Shown here: positions 24,163 to 35,513 of the stretch, in pieces
Layout: every line of letters starts with the position of its first letter
How positions within the stretch are numbered: the first letter of the stretch is position 1
Assembly: GCA_030159075.1 (NCBI GenBank)
Contig: BROG01000457.1
Location: 372,001-436,000, forward strand
Direction: 5' to 3'
From: Atrina japonica
Taxonomy: Eukaryota; Mollusca; Bivalvia; Pterioida; Pinnidae
Length of the DNA stretch: 64,000 bases
Made by a program: the position numbers and the translations under genes
The notes under the pieces: generated by a model
What the model saw: the letters and a program-made list of their open reading frames with translations, nothing else
What the model was told of the DNA's origin: nothing
The model's database searches: none

Positions 24163-25294
24163 ATATTATGCAGAGATTACAGATTCATTTATACCCATCG
24201 TGTGTCCCTGGGGTTAGATTACAGCATACATTACATTGGTCATAACTGCTATATAGATTGTGGCATAATACATATTGATGATAACTACAAGATAAACGGT
24301 GGATTTACTTATAATCATTACATCTACGGGCTAGGTTTGGGGAAGAGTTATTTATTATGCGTACGGTTTAATTATTTGAATAATGTGTCGCATTTTTTAT
24401 ATATTGAACATAAGTCTTGGCTAGAAAGTAGGATTATTAAAAATGATTAAAAGTACAGGTTAAATGACAGCGTTATACACATTGATTTTGACTCGGGGAC
24501 AAAGGTATACCAAGATAGATTGGCACGCGTTTACAAACACAGGGAGGTTTTTTTAGATCACAACATGGGTGACAGGATAAAACACGTTATATGCAGTAAT
24601 GCGTGGGATAAAGATAATGTTTTATCTGTATCGGGATTTGCCATATTATTATACCAATAGATTGCGCTTTATTTACACTGGCAAAAGATGAAAAAAAGAT
24701 GTAAAACATATAAAAACTTGTCATTTTTGTTATCCGAAAATACTGGATGAGTTGTCGTGGCTATCAAAGGTCTTCCCTCTTACGACATATATTGTAGTCT
24801 TTGCTTATATTGTTGTCGGCGACAATTCATGCGAGCAGACCAAGCTCAGTCGGTAGCGCGCTCGTCCCTGTATCGTGAGGTCGTGAGTTCGAGTCCCGCC
24901 GGCGACAGGTTGGTTTCCTGTCTTTCGAATGAGACAGTAAAAACTGGAGGTCCCGTGTCACAGTAGGTGTCGGCACGTTAAAGAACCCTCACTGCTCAAT
25001 GGCCGTAAGTGCCGCGCATAGGCCAAAATTTTAAGCTATTCATCGGCATTTGGTGACGTCTCCATATGAGTGAAATATTCTTGAGTGGGACGTTAAACAA
25101 CAATAAACAAATAAACAAACAGACAATCCATGCAGATCATCGCTACATATATTGTCGAGTATCGACAGACACATATTGACGCCTGGCTAAAATCTTACTT
25201 GTATATATTGTTACCGAAGACTTTTTTATTTTCGTGTCCAATGACACAACTTGCCGTCCCTTTTTTCAAACCATTTGAACGTTTACAAATATAA
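24163..25294 (+). pseudogene. decayed unidentified coding sequence split by a SINE
   Basis: One frame runs from 24163 to a TAA at 25292-25294 with only three internal stops (24448 TAA, 24658 TAG, 24748 TGA) once the SINE-A insert with its 3' target duplication (24833-25133) is left out. The frame is kept across the insert: base 24832 and base 25133 are the same codon position, and another 53 codons follow. By hand estimate about one codon in 14 should be a stop at this A+T content, so roughly 19 would be expected in 277 codons. Visible pieces include VIHIDFDSGTKVYQDRLARV, a cysteine cluster CSLCLYCCRRQF just before the insert, and HIDAWLKSYLYILLP after it. The frame is also open from 24058 with one more stop at 24160. 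No family is recognised; a transposon, a captured viral gene or a host pseudogene are all possible. Confidence 0.6.
24833..25121 (+). mobile_element. SINE-A copy inserted in the decayed frame
   Basis: The head has AAGCTCAGTCGGTAGCGCGC and the B box GAGTTCGAGTCCCGCC. The body has AAAGAACCCTCACTGCTCAA, GGCCGTAAGTGCCG, GGTGACGTCTCCATATGAG and the tail GGGACGTTAAACAACAATAAACAAATAAAC. Flanks are GACAATTCATGC (24821-24832) and GACAATCCATGC (25122-25133), a 12-bp target duplication with one mismatch. This marks insertion into a sequence that was, or had been, coding. Confidence 0.95.
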
Positions 25295-25299
25295 AGTCA

Positions 25300-26220
25300 T
25301 CTCTGTACATAATTATAATTATAGAGATATTAGTGATTATCCTTTGGGGGAGGGGGTATTACCCCTGATAAAAAACGGTAAAGTCGGTGAAGCCGATTCA
25401 ACAATAACTGTCTGACAGAAAAACAAACATGTTTTCTTTCGGAAATATATCTACATTAAATTTGAGGTCAGCTAATCAAGTCTAATTGACAGAAACGATC
25501 GTCTTGAACATTTTATTTTTTAGAAATCCTCCACACACAGCTCATACTGGGTTAAATTAATGCAGGGATACTAGACGTGTGATCGATTATTTAAATGGTA
25601 ACTTAAACTGGAATATCTGCTGTTTACTAATAATTTACGAATATTCTAATATTCGTTTCACTTTTAAATATTTACATACCGACTGTATTGTTTCTTTATT
25701 GCAAGTATGTAGACCGGTTGCATTTATATTCAATGCTTGACACACAGCTGTTCAGCTGTTCCGTCATATGAAAACCTCCCCCCGAGAAGTCAATTATATA
25801 GAATGAATTTCGTATCCAGCTGACCACGGATTCACAGAAAGTGGTAATATAAAGATGGGGATTGTTTTTCATTTCTTGAAAAACATGGAATACACATGCA
25901 ATGACTAATGGAAAAAATCAGATCAGAATGTTTAATAATATCGATCGTCAAATTTGCAAATTGTTGGCCCTGAAAGCGATTCTTCAGATATGACAAATTT
26001 ATTGCTTAGTTAATAGTTGCGTATGATATGATCGAATGTTACGCAGTCTCGAACATATCAGAACCATATGGAAGTCATACTCATCATACTCATTTAATCA
26101 TTGAACTTTATTAGCACTTCGTGATGAATTTACATCGTCCAATTAAAATAAGTTTAGTGCTAATATTTACTTATTTCCCTACAAAATAAAGGGAACCTTT
26201 CTCGTTTACATGGCGCCAAA
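25300..26220. other. unassigned; contains a rep-Q core fragment
   Basis: Only AAGTCTAATTGACAGAAACGATCGTCTTGAACATT at 25476-25512 (rep-Q core) is recognised. Confidence 0.55.
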
Positions 26221-26224
26221 ACTT

Positions 26225-28060
26225 TGAAATTATTATGGACGCATGTGAAGAGAACGTTGTACGCTGGGCTAAGAAAGAAGATGTCGAACTTGATACTCTT
26301 TCAGAGTGGATTACGTCGATCAGTAATGTTTTTAATTCGACGATTTAAACATTTTGTCAACACAAAACACAATTCAATTTTTCCTGACACTGATGTTGAG
26401 AACTTTTCCGTCTCCATGAATATTTTATCGTCGTTCCTGCTGACAAAGCATCTAACAACTTCAATTTGTCAGCAGGTGATACTACTACAGCATCCTACAA
26501 AAGGAACTTGGACTCAACACACTTCCTGGAAACCCTACATACTTTGTAACCAATTTCTCTACCTCTGAAATATTAAATAATCATAAATCCGTTCTCACTT
26601 CGTTTGTAATACTCACAAGTAACACGGAGCTTGAATTGCCATATATATATATAAGCTTTATATATATATTGGATTCCGAAGATGCATCACCTCTGGTTCG
26701 AATCCCGCTAGGGTCATTTCGAATTAAGTGAGAAAGTTTGCCAGTTTTCTTGCGGAAGGTCGGTGGTCTTTACTCGGGTAACCAGGGTTTTTCCTCCATC
26801 AATAAAAACTGGACGCCATCATATGACTGAAAGATTATTGAGTATGGCGTAAAACAAAAAATCAAATCAAATCAAAATCAAACCGAAGATGCACAAAAAT
26901 CCCTTTAAACACCGATTCACTGCGGGTTCATCTAAGTGCTCCACTAGCCTTTTGCTCACCAAACGTCTTACACATATTAAACAAGGTCTTCAGAAGTACT
27001 GTGCAACGGCCTACTCAAAAAGCGGAGTCAATCAGATGTGGAGTCTAAAGAATTCAAAAGAATTGTTGGAACATTTAAAATCTCTAAACTTCAAACATAT
27101 TACAAGCATCAAGTCTTTTGACTTTTCGACCCATGACACAACAATTCCTCATAAAAAACTAAAAAAAACAGATTAACATCTATTATACAGAACTCTTTTG
27201 TATACAAAAATGGAAATCGGAGATATAAATATTTAGTGTTAGGTCAAGAAAAACCTTATTTTGTGAAGGATGCTGGGGTTTATTGTAGACCACATCTTTG
27301 TGGTTTTTGCGGGAAAAGTTTTCCAGCAGATTGTCGGCATTCCAATGCGTACCAATTGTGCGCCTCTCTTGGTTCACATCTTTTTCTATTCATATGAAGC
27401 CGACGATGTTCTGTCCATAAATAATTCAGAATTTCAGAATTACCTCGGCCAGATGTATGCTGCTGAGCTAGAGCTCAATGAGATGACAGAGAGCAACACA
27501 TATGCTTCTTACCTAGATTTACTCTTTTCGATTGGAAAGGAGGTTAACTTCACCCATCCTTTTATGACAAACGCGACGATTTCAATTTCCATATCACGAA
27601 CTTTCCCTTTCTAAGTAGTAATATTCCATCTTTTCCAGCCTATGGCGTTTTCATTTCACAACTTATACTTCATGCCAGAGCATGCTCTTCTTATGAATGT
27701 TTTATTCTGAAAGCAAAACGACTAGTCAATAAGCTACTTACACAAGGTTACGTTGTTGAACCCTTGGAGTCGTCGTTTAAGAAGTTTTATGGTCGATACG
27801 GGGATCTTGTTAGATATTATGAAGTCCCCTTTCAGAAATATTAGATAGTATTCTGGAGCACGGCCACAGACAGTGAGTCTCTTTCACCAATTTTACTTTC
27901 GCCGAACTTGACCTTATCTTCAAACTTCTTGCGACGGGTGTGGCATGCCAGTAGCAGACGCCGGCTCCTTCCGGACACATGGTCTTATCCCGTTAGGGAT
28001 TCGCAATTGTTTTTCATGTTGAGAAAGCTTTGCAGATCTAACTAGTCGTCTTATATTCGA
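26225..28060 (+). pseudogene. Penelope-like reverse transcriptase, broken copy
   Basis: Fragments in several frames follow the order of a Penelope-type RT. They are a DKA motif (VPADKAS, about 26434-26456), a PKMHK motif (26676 and, after the SINE, 26883-26900), GLQKYCATAY, then motif A as SFDFSTHDTTIPH (about 27114-27152) and motif B as VGIPMRTNCAPLL (about 27324-27365; the usual Gly after PM is Arg here). FPFLSSNIPSFPAYGVFIS and KKFYGRYGDLV follow up to a TAG near 27842. The FDFSTxxTTIP and PKxHK signatures fit Penelope-like elements; no GIY-YIG endonuclease was seen. Breaks: a SINE insertion at 26687, a TA expansion near 26640, frameshifts (including near 27600), and loss of the stretch carrying the Y-x-DD catalytic box, since DD directly abuts YSYEA at about 27398. 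A 3' untranslated part follows to about 28060. It is not functional. Confidence 0.85.
26687..26882 (+). mobile_element. SINE-B copy, 5'-truncated, inside the RT pseudogene
   Basis: The copy starts just upstream of the B box (CTCTGGTTCGAATCCCGCT) and continues with GGTCGGTGGTCTTTACTCGG, GACGCCATCATATGACTG and an AATCAAATCAAAATCAAA tail. The 11-bp duplication CCGAAGATGCA flanks it at 26676-26686 and 26883-26893, and removing one copy restores the PKMHKNPFK reading of the host element. 5' truncation fits LINE-type target-primed integration. Confidence 0.95.
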
Positions 28061-28064
28061 TTGG

Positions 28065-30320
28065 CACTTCTTCAATTTTACTTCTTATGTTTTCTATTTT
28101 TCTTTTTTTTTAATTGCAATTCAAATTTTTATACAGAATGCGCACTCCTACTTCTATGCACAATTTCTGGGACAGTCGTCGGCAGTTATAAAAAAAAGAT
28201 TATGGTTATATAGTGTCAGTGTCAACTGATGGTAAATATTCATATATGGATATTGTCATCATTATGAAAAATAATTTTTATGCTCATTCATCATCATCAT
28301 CATCATCATCATCATTGCTACCATCATAATAGTTACCATCATCATCATCATCTAAATGAAAACAATCTTTTGTTTCGAGCATTAGACAAACAAACTAGTA
28401 AAACAAGTGATAGTGGTTTACATATTACTTTTATTTGAGTGTTGAACTGATTTACAATTTCTAAACTCTCAATTGCTGTTAAAACATTGTAACATAATCC
28501 TCAGTTTGTTTATCATTGTCAGAAACGCTCAGACCATTTTGGTTAAAATTTCTTAACATGATTGGAAGTTGTCTGTGTTTACAGAGAATTATGTAACAAC
28601 AGACAAACAAACTGCTGTTTTATCATATGATTTGTGTTGAACTGATGAACTACTTCAATGATATTTCAACAAATCATAAACTAAATAATATGATGATAGT
28701 GTTAAAACATTTACAAAATGACACGGAATTGAAAACATTCTTATGTAAGTTCAAGACGCATCACATTGATACAGATAATGCTGCTTGTATCATGAATGAA
28801 TTTCATTATAAGAAACTTTATCGACGATGTGGTTTTCTGTGAATACATACATACAAACGTACATTCAGAGAGAGAGAGTAATACGCATCTGCATTTTACT
28901 TTTGTTGGCACTTATGCACCCATGCTTCATACTTGCATATGGTTTAATGGAATTAGTATTTTTATATTGCAAATAATGATCTCAGCATATTGGAAGACTC
29001 AGTGGAAGATTTTGGTTTTGTTGTTTCTTTTTCGCGTTTTGCTATTGGAGTTACATATTTTTGTAAAATTATCCTTCTGAATGAGATAGTGTTAACTGCT
29101 TTCCTATATAGAATTTGACAACTAGTGTACTTGCATGTTTACCACATCTCTTTGCCTACTGCTTGTAAAAGTGGATATGTACATTACATATTGAAGTGGA
29201 ATTATTAGATTATTATGACGTATTACTGGTCATACTGTCAGGGGTAGAAATTTACTTCAAATAGAATATCATTCGATTAGGGGATCATTTTTGGTTTATC
29301 GGACAGGAAATTGACATTTTCTATCGGGATTAAAGTCAATTGATGTGATTCACAATAAAGGATCTAACGGTAATTTTCCTGTTCTGATTATTGAGAATAT
29401 AGTCAATTATTAGCATGCAAAGATTTGCATTAACAATTCCCCATTTGAAAGTTTTAAAAACACTGTCCTGATGCTACAATGTATAATGGATAAGCGTTGA
29501 ATTACTTTATATCGTTGCGTATAGGGAATTGTCCAATGGTCATCCGGAAACTTCCAAACAAGAATCTTTCTTCTATGCAATCAGTTAACGGCATCTCATT
29601 TCCGGTAAACTATAACCAAGAACCCTTTCCTTCCTGTCAGCCGACCGAGTTAATGGGTTCATCTGTAGTTAATTTGTCTATGTATATTCGATTTACGCCA
29701 GTGTTAAACCTAGCTATGTGTGATAAGTAATTGCTAATACTGTTTTATAGGCCTAAAATTCGTTTGTTTGTAGAGTAGAGTGTGGTAAAGCATTTTTCAC
29801 GTTTCACTCCCATGAGTTCCACACATTGATTTAAAATGTAAATTATATTTTGATACATAACTTTGATAATACCTTGGCCACTGTATCATGTTATATCTGT
29901 TATATGGATAGTAAATAGTAAACATGGTAGAACAATAAAACAATGCTTTTCGTTTGGCACATCTTACCCTTAATGGGGTAAATTGGTCCATGGCATGGGG
30001 TAATTTGATCCATTTAGAAAATTTTGATAATATGACAAAATAATTAATAAACTCAGACATTATTTTCATTTATGTTTATTAAACAACTTAACAACAAATC
30101 AATTTTGAAAACTTCCTATTTGTTACAATATATAAATGGTAATGTAACTTATTAACCTATTTATGTCGATTTGAATCTAAAGCACGCCCAGCAAAGAACA
30201 CAAAATAGGTCAAAGAAAGTCAGTCTAATCAAGATGCGAAAAATAATTTGATAATTCAACTTAATTATGTCAATTTGCTGCGTATTAGTTAAACATCGTA
30301 CGGAGAAACTTTCAGTTTCT
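28065..30320. other. unassigned; ATC microsatellites
   Basis: Simple (ATC)n blocks lie at 28285-28316 and 28336-28352. At 29970-30012 two related units, GGGGTAAATTGGTCCAT and GGGGTAATTTGATCCAT, sit side by side. A 71-codon frame at 28627-28842 is within chance length. Confidence 0.45.
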
Positions 30321-30324
30321 GAAT

Positions 30325-30580
30325 GCCATTTTCGTTGGCGGTTGTTCAGACGTCTGTACCAACAATGACGAGGATTCGTTCCTCACGTATTTCATTTGGA
30401 CTTGACTGTGGACTCATGGCTGGTGTGACCGGTCGACAGGGGTTGCTTACTCCTCCATGGCACCTGATCCCAAATCTTGGTTTCCAGAGGTCCGTGTTTG
30501 TCCATTTTTACCAGATTTGTATCTATATTCTTGACATCCGAAAGATTTATACTTTGGTATCTGAGATGTTTTATATATAA
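30325..30580 (+). mobile_element. rep-P copy, well preserved core
   Basis: Blocks in order: TTTCGTTGGCGGTTGTTCAGACGTCTGTACC, ATGACGAGGATTCGTTCCTC, CTTGACTGTGGACTCATGGC, GTGTGACCGGTCGACAGGGG, CTCCTCCATGGCACCTGATC, TTTCCAGAGGTCCGTGTTTG and TTTATACTTTGGTATCTGAG. It is a good reference copy for the core and 3' end. Confidence 0.9.
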
Positions 30581-30589
30581 AAAACTGTG

Positions 30590-31145
30590 TGCTGCTAAAT
30601 GATACGAGCCACTAGGGACTGTTCAACTTACAATCGTTTCATATATAAAATAATGAATATAAAAAGTATCGCGTTTAAAGTTGATATGTAGCTCCAGGAT
30701 ACACAACGAACTTTGTTATTATGGATTTTGTCCTTCACAGACTGATCAAAAATACTTCATTATGAAAGTAAAATTTAAAATAAAAATATACAAAATATTT
30801 ACACAAGAACACGTCCTTAATCATAAAAAAGATTCAGAACTGATTTCCAACTTAATTAAAACTAAAGACCGCATTTCATATTTACAACAACTCTTTACCC
30901 ACAAACGGATATTTCCTGCATACATATATATCAGCCAGGTTTTGAGCCTCTTCAAATATGATTCAATGGGATTGGTCGTGTCATCAGCATAAAATCCTGA
31001 GAAAGATTACGTTCAAGGTTTCAAATTTCTAGATTCCTATCAATTTGAATAGACATACAAATATCTTTATGAATTTCGTGAAAAACTGTAAAATGAAGTT
31101 GTTGGTAAGGTGTCGAATGTGAATGGTGAATAGAACAACACAAAA
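30590..31145. other. unassigned AT-rich sequence
   Basis: A 103-codon open frame (30681-30992) has lysine- and isoleucine-rich composition and no recognisable domain. It is treated as chance. Confidence 0.4.
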
Positions 31146-31157
31146 GTACATTCATCT

Positions 31158-31262
31158 GCTTTCACAGGTCAAAACTTGTGGCACTTTACCTAAAGCTGGT
31201 GATATCTTAATATAAGTGAAAAATTCTCAACAGGATGTAAAACAACAGACAAGCAAATTTAA
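31158..31262 (+). mobile_element. SINE-A-related 3' tail
   Basis: AGGTCAAAACTTGTGGCACTTTACCTAAAGCTGGTGATATC...GGATGTAAAACAAC matches the tail at 61080-61185 and resembles the 3' domain of SINE-A. The tRNA-like head is not visible. Confidence 0.55.
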
Positions 31263-31689
31263 GTGGACTTTATGATCAAGGCAATTCGTCTATCTACATA
31301 AAATATTTGTACTCAAACTGGTACATCAAGTTGGAACCAATGTCCGCACGTCTTGTATAAAATACTAGTATGTCCTTTGGAATTTGGTTGGCGATTTTGC
31401 ATCGATTTTTTCTATTTACAGAGTCTAACAGATAAAGTATTCCTATTCTTTAATTGATGTATAGCGTTTTCATTAGAAATCTCAGAAAGTGACACTAGAT
31501 GCACTTTCAAGTTTTGGTTGATTTGCGATTTTACTTTAATGGAATGGATTTATTCTCCAAATGATAGGTTTGTTTTGTTGTCATGTATATATGTTTATAA
31601 GTATATATACATACATTTCACCAAAACAAACCTAACTATAATTTGGATAATAGATGCATTTCATCGCAAGTATAGTTGTATAGTTGCTT

Positions 31690-31833
31690 TTATATGCGGG
31701 GAATTTAATTTCGCCATATTCGCGGTCAAATTAAAATACGGCGAAATTAAATACCCTTGAATATTAAAAAATCTTAGATACCAAAGTATAAATCAATAGA
31801 ATGTCCAGGACATAGATACAAATCAAGTAAAAA
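31690..31833. mobile_element. rep-P 3' end (minus) beside a TTCGCC-type repeat
   Basis: On the minus strand, ATGGACAT..CTATTGATTTATACTTTGGTATCTAAGA is the rep-P terminus. Just left of it, AATTTAATTTCGCCATATTCGCGG and ATACGGCGAAATTAAAT form a small inverted repeat that echoes TTCGCC motifs at 37750-37940. Confidence 0.6.
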
Positions 31834-31844
31834 TGGACGTAATT

Positions 31845-31907
31845 TATCTCTATCTATCTATCTGTCTCTCTCTGTCTCTCTCTACCTCTCTCTCTCTCTC
31901 TGTCTCT

Positions 31908-31942
<35 letters not shown>

Positions 31943-31995
31943 GGGGGTTGGTGGGTAGATAGGAACGTAATAATAATAATAATAATAATAACATT
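31845..31995. repeat. CTAT/CT/TA/AAT compound microsatellite
   Basis: CTATCTAT passes into (CT)n with CTGT units, then (TA)n, and 40 bp later (AAT)n. Several repeat types adjoin within 150 bp. Confidence 0.93.
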
Positions 31996-32054
31996 ATATT
32001 ATTAGATAAATCCTTAGAAAAACTAGTCTCAGCTGTGAAAGAATCATACAAACG

Positions 32055-32405
32055 TGTATTTATGTGATTTTGGCGCAGTTTGACCTAGTTTTTCTCAGTT
32101 ATACTTATTTTTTCAATAAAACCTACGTTATTCACATTTAATGTGAGTTTTGAACAAAACACTATTTTAAACTGAGAAAATCTAGATGGATTTTTTTCCA
32201 AAATCACGTTAATACTCATTACCGAAGTTAAGCTTGTTTTTTTCAAATAATTTTTGTGTTTTTGGCACAATGAAACCCAGTTTTTCTTAAATAAAACCAA
32301 TTTTTTTTTCTCGAACAAACATATTTAGACCAATGTGTTTTATTGGAGAAACACTACGTCTAACTAAGAAAAACTACATTTTACTCATTGAGATTTTGGC
32401 GTGCC
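32055..32405. repeat. rep-Z cluster, two nested blocks
   Basis: It begins GTGATTTTGGCGCAGTTTGACCTAGTTTTTCTCAGTTAT and ends GAGAAACACTACGTCTAACTAAGAAAAACTACATTTTACTCATTGAGATTTTGGCG. The two ends are inverted relative to each other over 350 bp. An internal CCAAAATCACGTTAATACTCATT boundary at 32199 suggests two abutting or nested units. Confidence 0.75.
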
Positions 32406-32649
32406 ATATTACTTGTACAAATGTACAATGGAAAATAAGAGAACGGATAATAAATGTCATCAAAATACATGCTAGCAAGACAGTAATGAAGCGTAAGACA
32501 GCAAGACAAATGGAAATGCAAGATACGTACATGCAAGTAAAATGTAATGAAGCGAAAGGCAGAAAGATACAAAGAATGCAAGCAAAACAAATACAATTCT
32601 GTCAGTAATTTCCCTCTGTGTGGGTACAAAATCGTTTATGTATCTTCGG

Positions 32650-32704
32650 AAATCTATCTTTCTATCTGTCTGTCTATCTATCTATCTGTATATTTGTCTA
32701 TATA
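32650..32704. repeat. CTAT/CTGT tetranucleotide tract
   Basis: An imperfect tetranucleotide microsatellite, complementary in type to the GATA tract at 8345. Confidence 0.85.
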
Positions 32705-32764
32705 GATTGGTTGATATTTAGATAGGGAACGTTGAAACAAGTATTAGAATGTATGATAATTATG

Positions 32765-33020
32765 AGTAATACAAAAATACCAAAGTACATGTATAAATCT
32801 TCAGGGTGTCCAGGATACAATATGCAAATCTGGTGAAGATTGGACAAATACGGACCTCTTGAAATTCGGTGGCTGTTCATGTGCCATGGATGATTAACCA
32901 TCACCGGCTGACCGTTTACACCCACCGTGAGTCCACAGTCAAAGTTGGTCGGTTGGTACAGGCAACTCAACATTTCATTTAGTGAAACAGAGTAATTAGA
33001 AACTGGGATACTATCCGACC
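32765..33020 (-). mobile_element. rep-P copy, minus strand
   Basis: On the minus strand: CATTCCGCAAATTTAACGGTCGG, TAATTACTCTGTTTCACTAAATGAAATGTTGAGTTGCCTG, TTTGACTGTGGACTCACGG, CATCCATGGCACATGA, AAGAGGTCCGTATTTGTCC, TTCACCAGATTTGCATATTG, CTGGACACCCTGAAGATTTATAC. This copy has the TTCACCAGATTTG and GACACCCTGAAG variants also found at the array at 46211-47365. Confidence 0.85.
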
Positions 33021-33239
33021 GTTAAATTTGCGGAATGTGAAACATTTACGAATAATGGAATATACAACTGTCATTCAAATATTCGGTCACATATCTATCA
33101 CACCGTGTGATATAATTTTACTATCACTAATTGCCATTTTAAGGAAACACAAGGCACATGTCCATCTAAAGATATTCTCTAATAGATTTTCTCAAGGTAG
33201 GTCGCATAAAATTATGTTTTAATATTCGATATATAAATC

Positions 33240-33400
33240 CTTGACAGTCAACCTTGTCTATAAAGGTTATCAAAGAGAACAGATAGAAGTACCCGTTATA
33301 GACAGGTGGGCTTTATCAACAGGTTTATTTATCATAAAAAGTAAACAGAGGTTATTGTTGAATTGCCTTTACAGGCAGGTGTCCTTCATACAGAGGAGAT
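33240..33400 (+). repeat. rep-F copy
   Basis: ACAGTCAACCTTGTCTATAAAGG, CGTTATAGACAGGTGGGCTTTA, AACAGAGGTTATTGTTGAATTGCCTTTACAGGCAGGTGTCC matches the reverse complement of 61330-61510 block by block. It is an old dispersed repeat of unknown class. Confidence 0.6.
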
Positions 33401-33419
33401 GTAAGTTTTTCTTTCATTG

Positions 33420-35160
33420 TTATTGCCGGTATCGATTTATTTCCTGTTTTGAGAAAAAAAAAATCACAAATCACGTAGAAAATATAAATATTCGAAAGCG
33501 ACTCCAATAATAATACCTAAATATCGACATATTGATTTCTGAATTCGTTTCAACTACATATATGAACATTTGTTGCCTTCTGACGGGTTTCTTATCATCT
33601 ATTTATGTATTTTTGCTATATGATACTATTATACATAACGAGTGTTTTCAGGGTATTATCAGCACTTCTATATTAACCGTCAAGACGGTAATTCAATATA
33701 TTCTCAATCACATGTATGTTTAAATTGATTTCTTATACATGCATTTCTTAAAAGTTTTTTTTACTAATACATATAATTTATCATTATTACTGGTCAAAAT
33801 AGCTGAAACGTTTGTTCACAATTACAACAATTACAAGAAATATATAAATCAGAAAAGAAATATAAAACAGAATAAAATTGGCTTTTCTCTGATCATACTA
33901 TAACAAGGTATAACTCATTTCTTGTATTTGACAGAACGCATAAGATTTTCGGAAATTCGAGTTCCGCTGTAGAAAATTCTTGATGTTAATTATGGTTTTA
34001 CCCAATGATTTACGCATTCTCAAAATCTGGAAAAATGTTTATTTAAAAATAATGTCTGAAAATATGACATTTGTCTATTTATTACATGAAAACACGAATA
34101 CGCCCGTCGTCGAAATGTATCATTTTAAAGCAATCAAGTTCTTAAATTTCTGTCCATATTCAAAATCAACAAATCTTATATCTTTTGTGCGCCATTTGGG
34201 AGGACAGCGGATGATAAATCTTCATATCTTGTGATCAAATAATGTGACAAAAAGAAGGTTTGTGGAGTGAAATCATAAAAACGATGACGTTGGAAACTAA
34301 CGTTTTCCTCTCAAAATAACGTCTTACCTTCGTAATTCTTTTGAATCATACAACAGGAAATTGAAATGCCAAATTGCGGAATTTATTTAAATTTCTCTAT
34401 TTCGGAAGATTTCATACTTAATATAGAAAGGTTGAGTTACAATGCATTTTGCTTCAAGCACTTGATATCTTAGTAACTAAGGTACATTGTTAAAATAAAA
34501 CTTTCCATAGGAAACTAATTTACAGAAAATTGCAAACATTCATCGATATTTTGTACAAGATGTCGTCGCAAAGTGTTAACGTTCTTCGAGATCTGAAAGA
34601 AAACTTCGCTGTGAAATATATCTTTAAGAAAGAATGAAGAAATCTTCGTTGATGAAATTTTTCGGAGAAAAAAATATCAATAACGTAGTATTCTGTGGTT
34701 TGGTCGAGAAGAATTTCATGAACCATATAAATTATCAAATCCATCCATTATTCATTAATAAAACTGTTTTAAAATGCATTTTTGAATTTCAAACCCTATC
34801 AAAGTGTTATCGGTATTACTTATACTAGTTGTTAGCGAGTCAAATAACAGGAGTTCGGTCTTGACTGTTATATAATATGTAAATTATCACAGTCACATTG
34901 TGCATTGTATGGTAATGAAATGCTGTGTCGTTCAGTCTTAAAATAAATATCTACAACTTGGATTAAATTGAATTGAATTGCATGTGATGTTACCATTAAA
35001 ATCAGTAGATCTATATAAGATTGAAAAAAAGGATTCTGTAACATTTGGTTAAATAAATCATTAATCAGTAGAAATAAAAAACCAAAAATGTCTCGAGAGA
35101 AAATATTTAATGGTTGATCAAAAGTGTTCGCAGAACGTAAAACACTTGCAGCGTATTTCA
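33420..35160. other. unassigned AT-rich sequence
   Basis: No supported feature in 1.7 kb. Open frames are at chance length. Confidence 0.45.
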
Positions 35161-35164
35161 TGTT

Positions 35165-35460
35165 ATTTAAGATATAAATATCACAGATACCAAAGTATTA
35201 ATCGAACGAAGGGTCAAGAAACAATATACAGATGAGGTGATAATTTTACACACAAGGACCTCTGAAAATCCAGAGGTGGGATCAGGTGCCATGGGGAAAT
35301 CAGCATCTCTTGTCGATAGGTCACACCCGCAGTGAGTCTACAATATGAATTCAAATGAAATCAATTGAGAAATGAATCCTAGTCATAATCAGTTAAGACG
35401 ATTTAACAGTCACTATTGAACAGACACCTCAACTTGTCACTCAGTGAAACAGAGTAATTG
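35165..35460 (-). mobile_element. rep-P copy, minus strand
   Basis: On the minus strand: ACTCTGTTTCACTGAGTGACAAGTTGAGGTG, GACTAGGATTCATTTCTC, CATGGCACCTGATCCCACCTCTGGATTTTCAGAGGTCC and TAATACTTTGGTATCTGTGA. The order and spacing are as in the copy at 49962. Confidence 0.8.
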
Positions 35461-35513
35461 TAGGAATGCATCCTAAATCTTTGATATGAGAATTCATTTT
35501 GGAAGAATAAAAC

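Noticed and set aside
24838..24910. tRNA gene in the head of the SINE-A copy
   Set aside because: A and B boxes are present, but the acceptor stem does not close and the head continues into the SINE body shared by four other loci.
30681..30992. 103-codon frame
   Set aside because: Lys/Ile-rich composition follows the AT bias; no recognisable motif.
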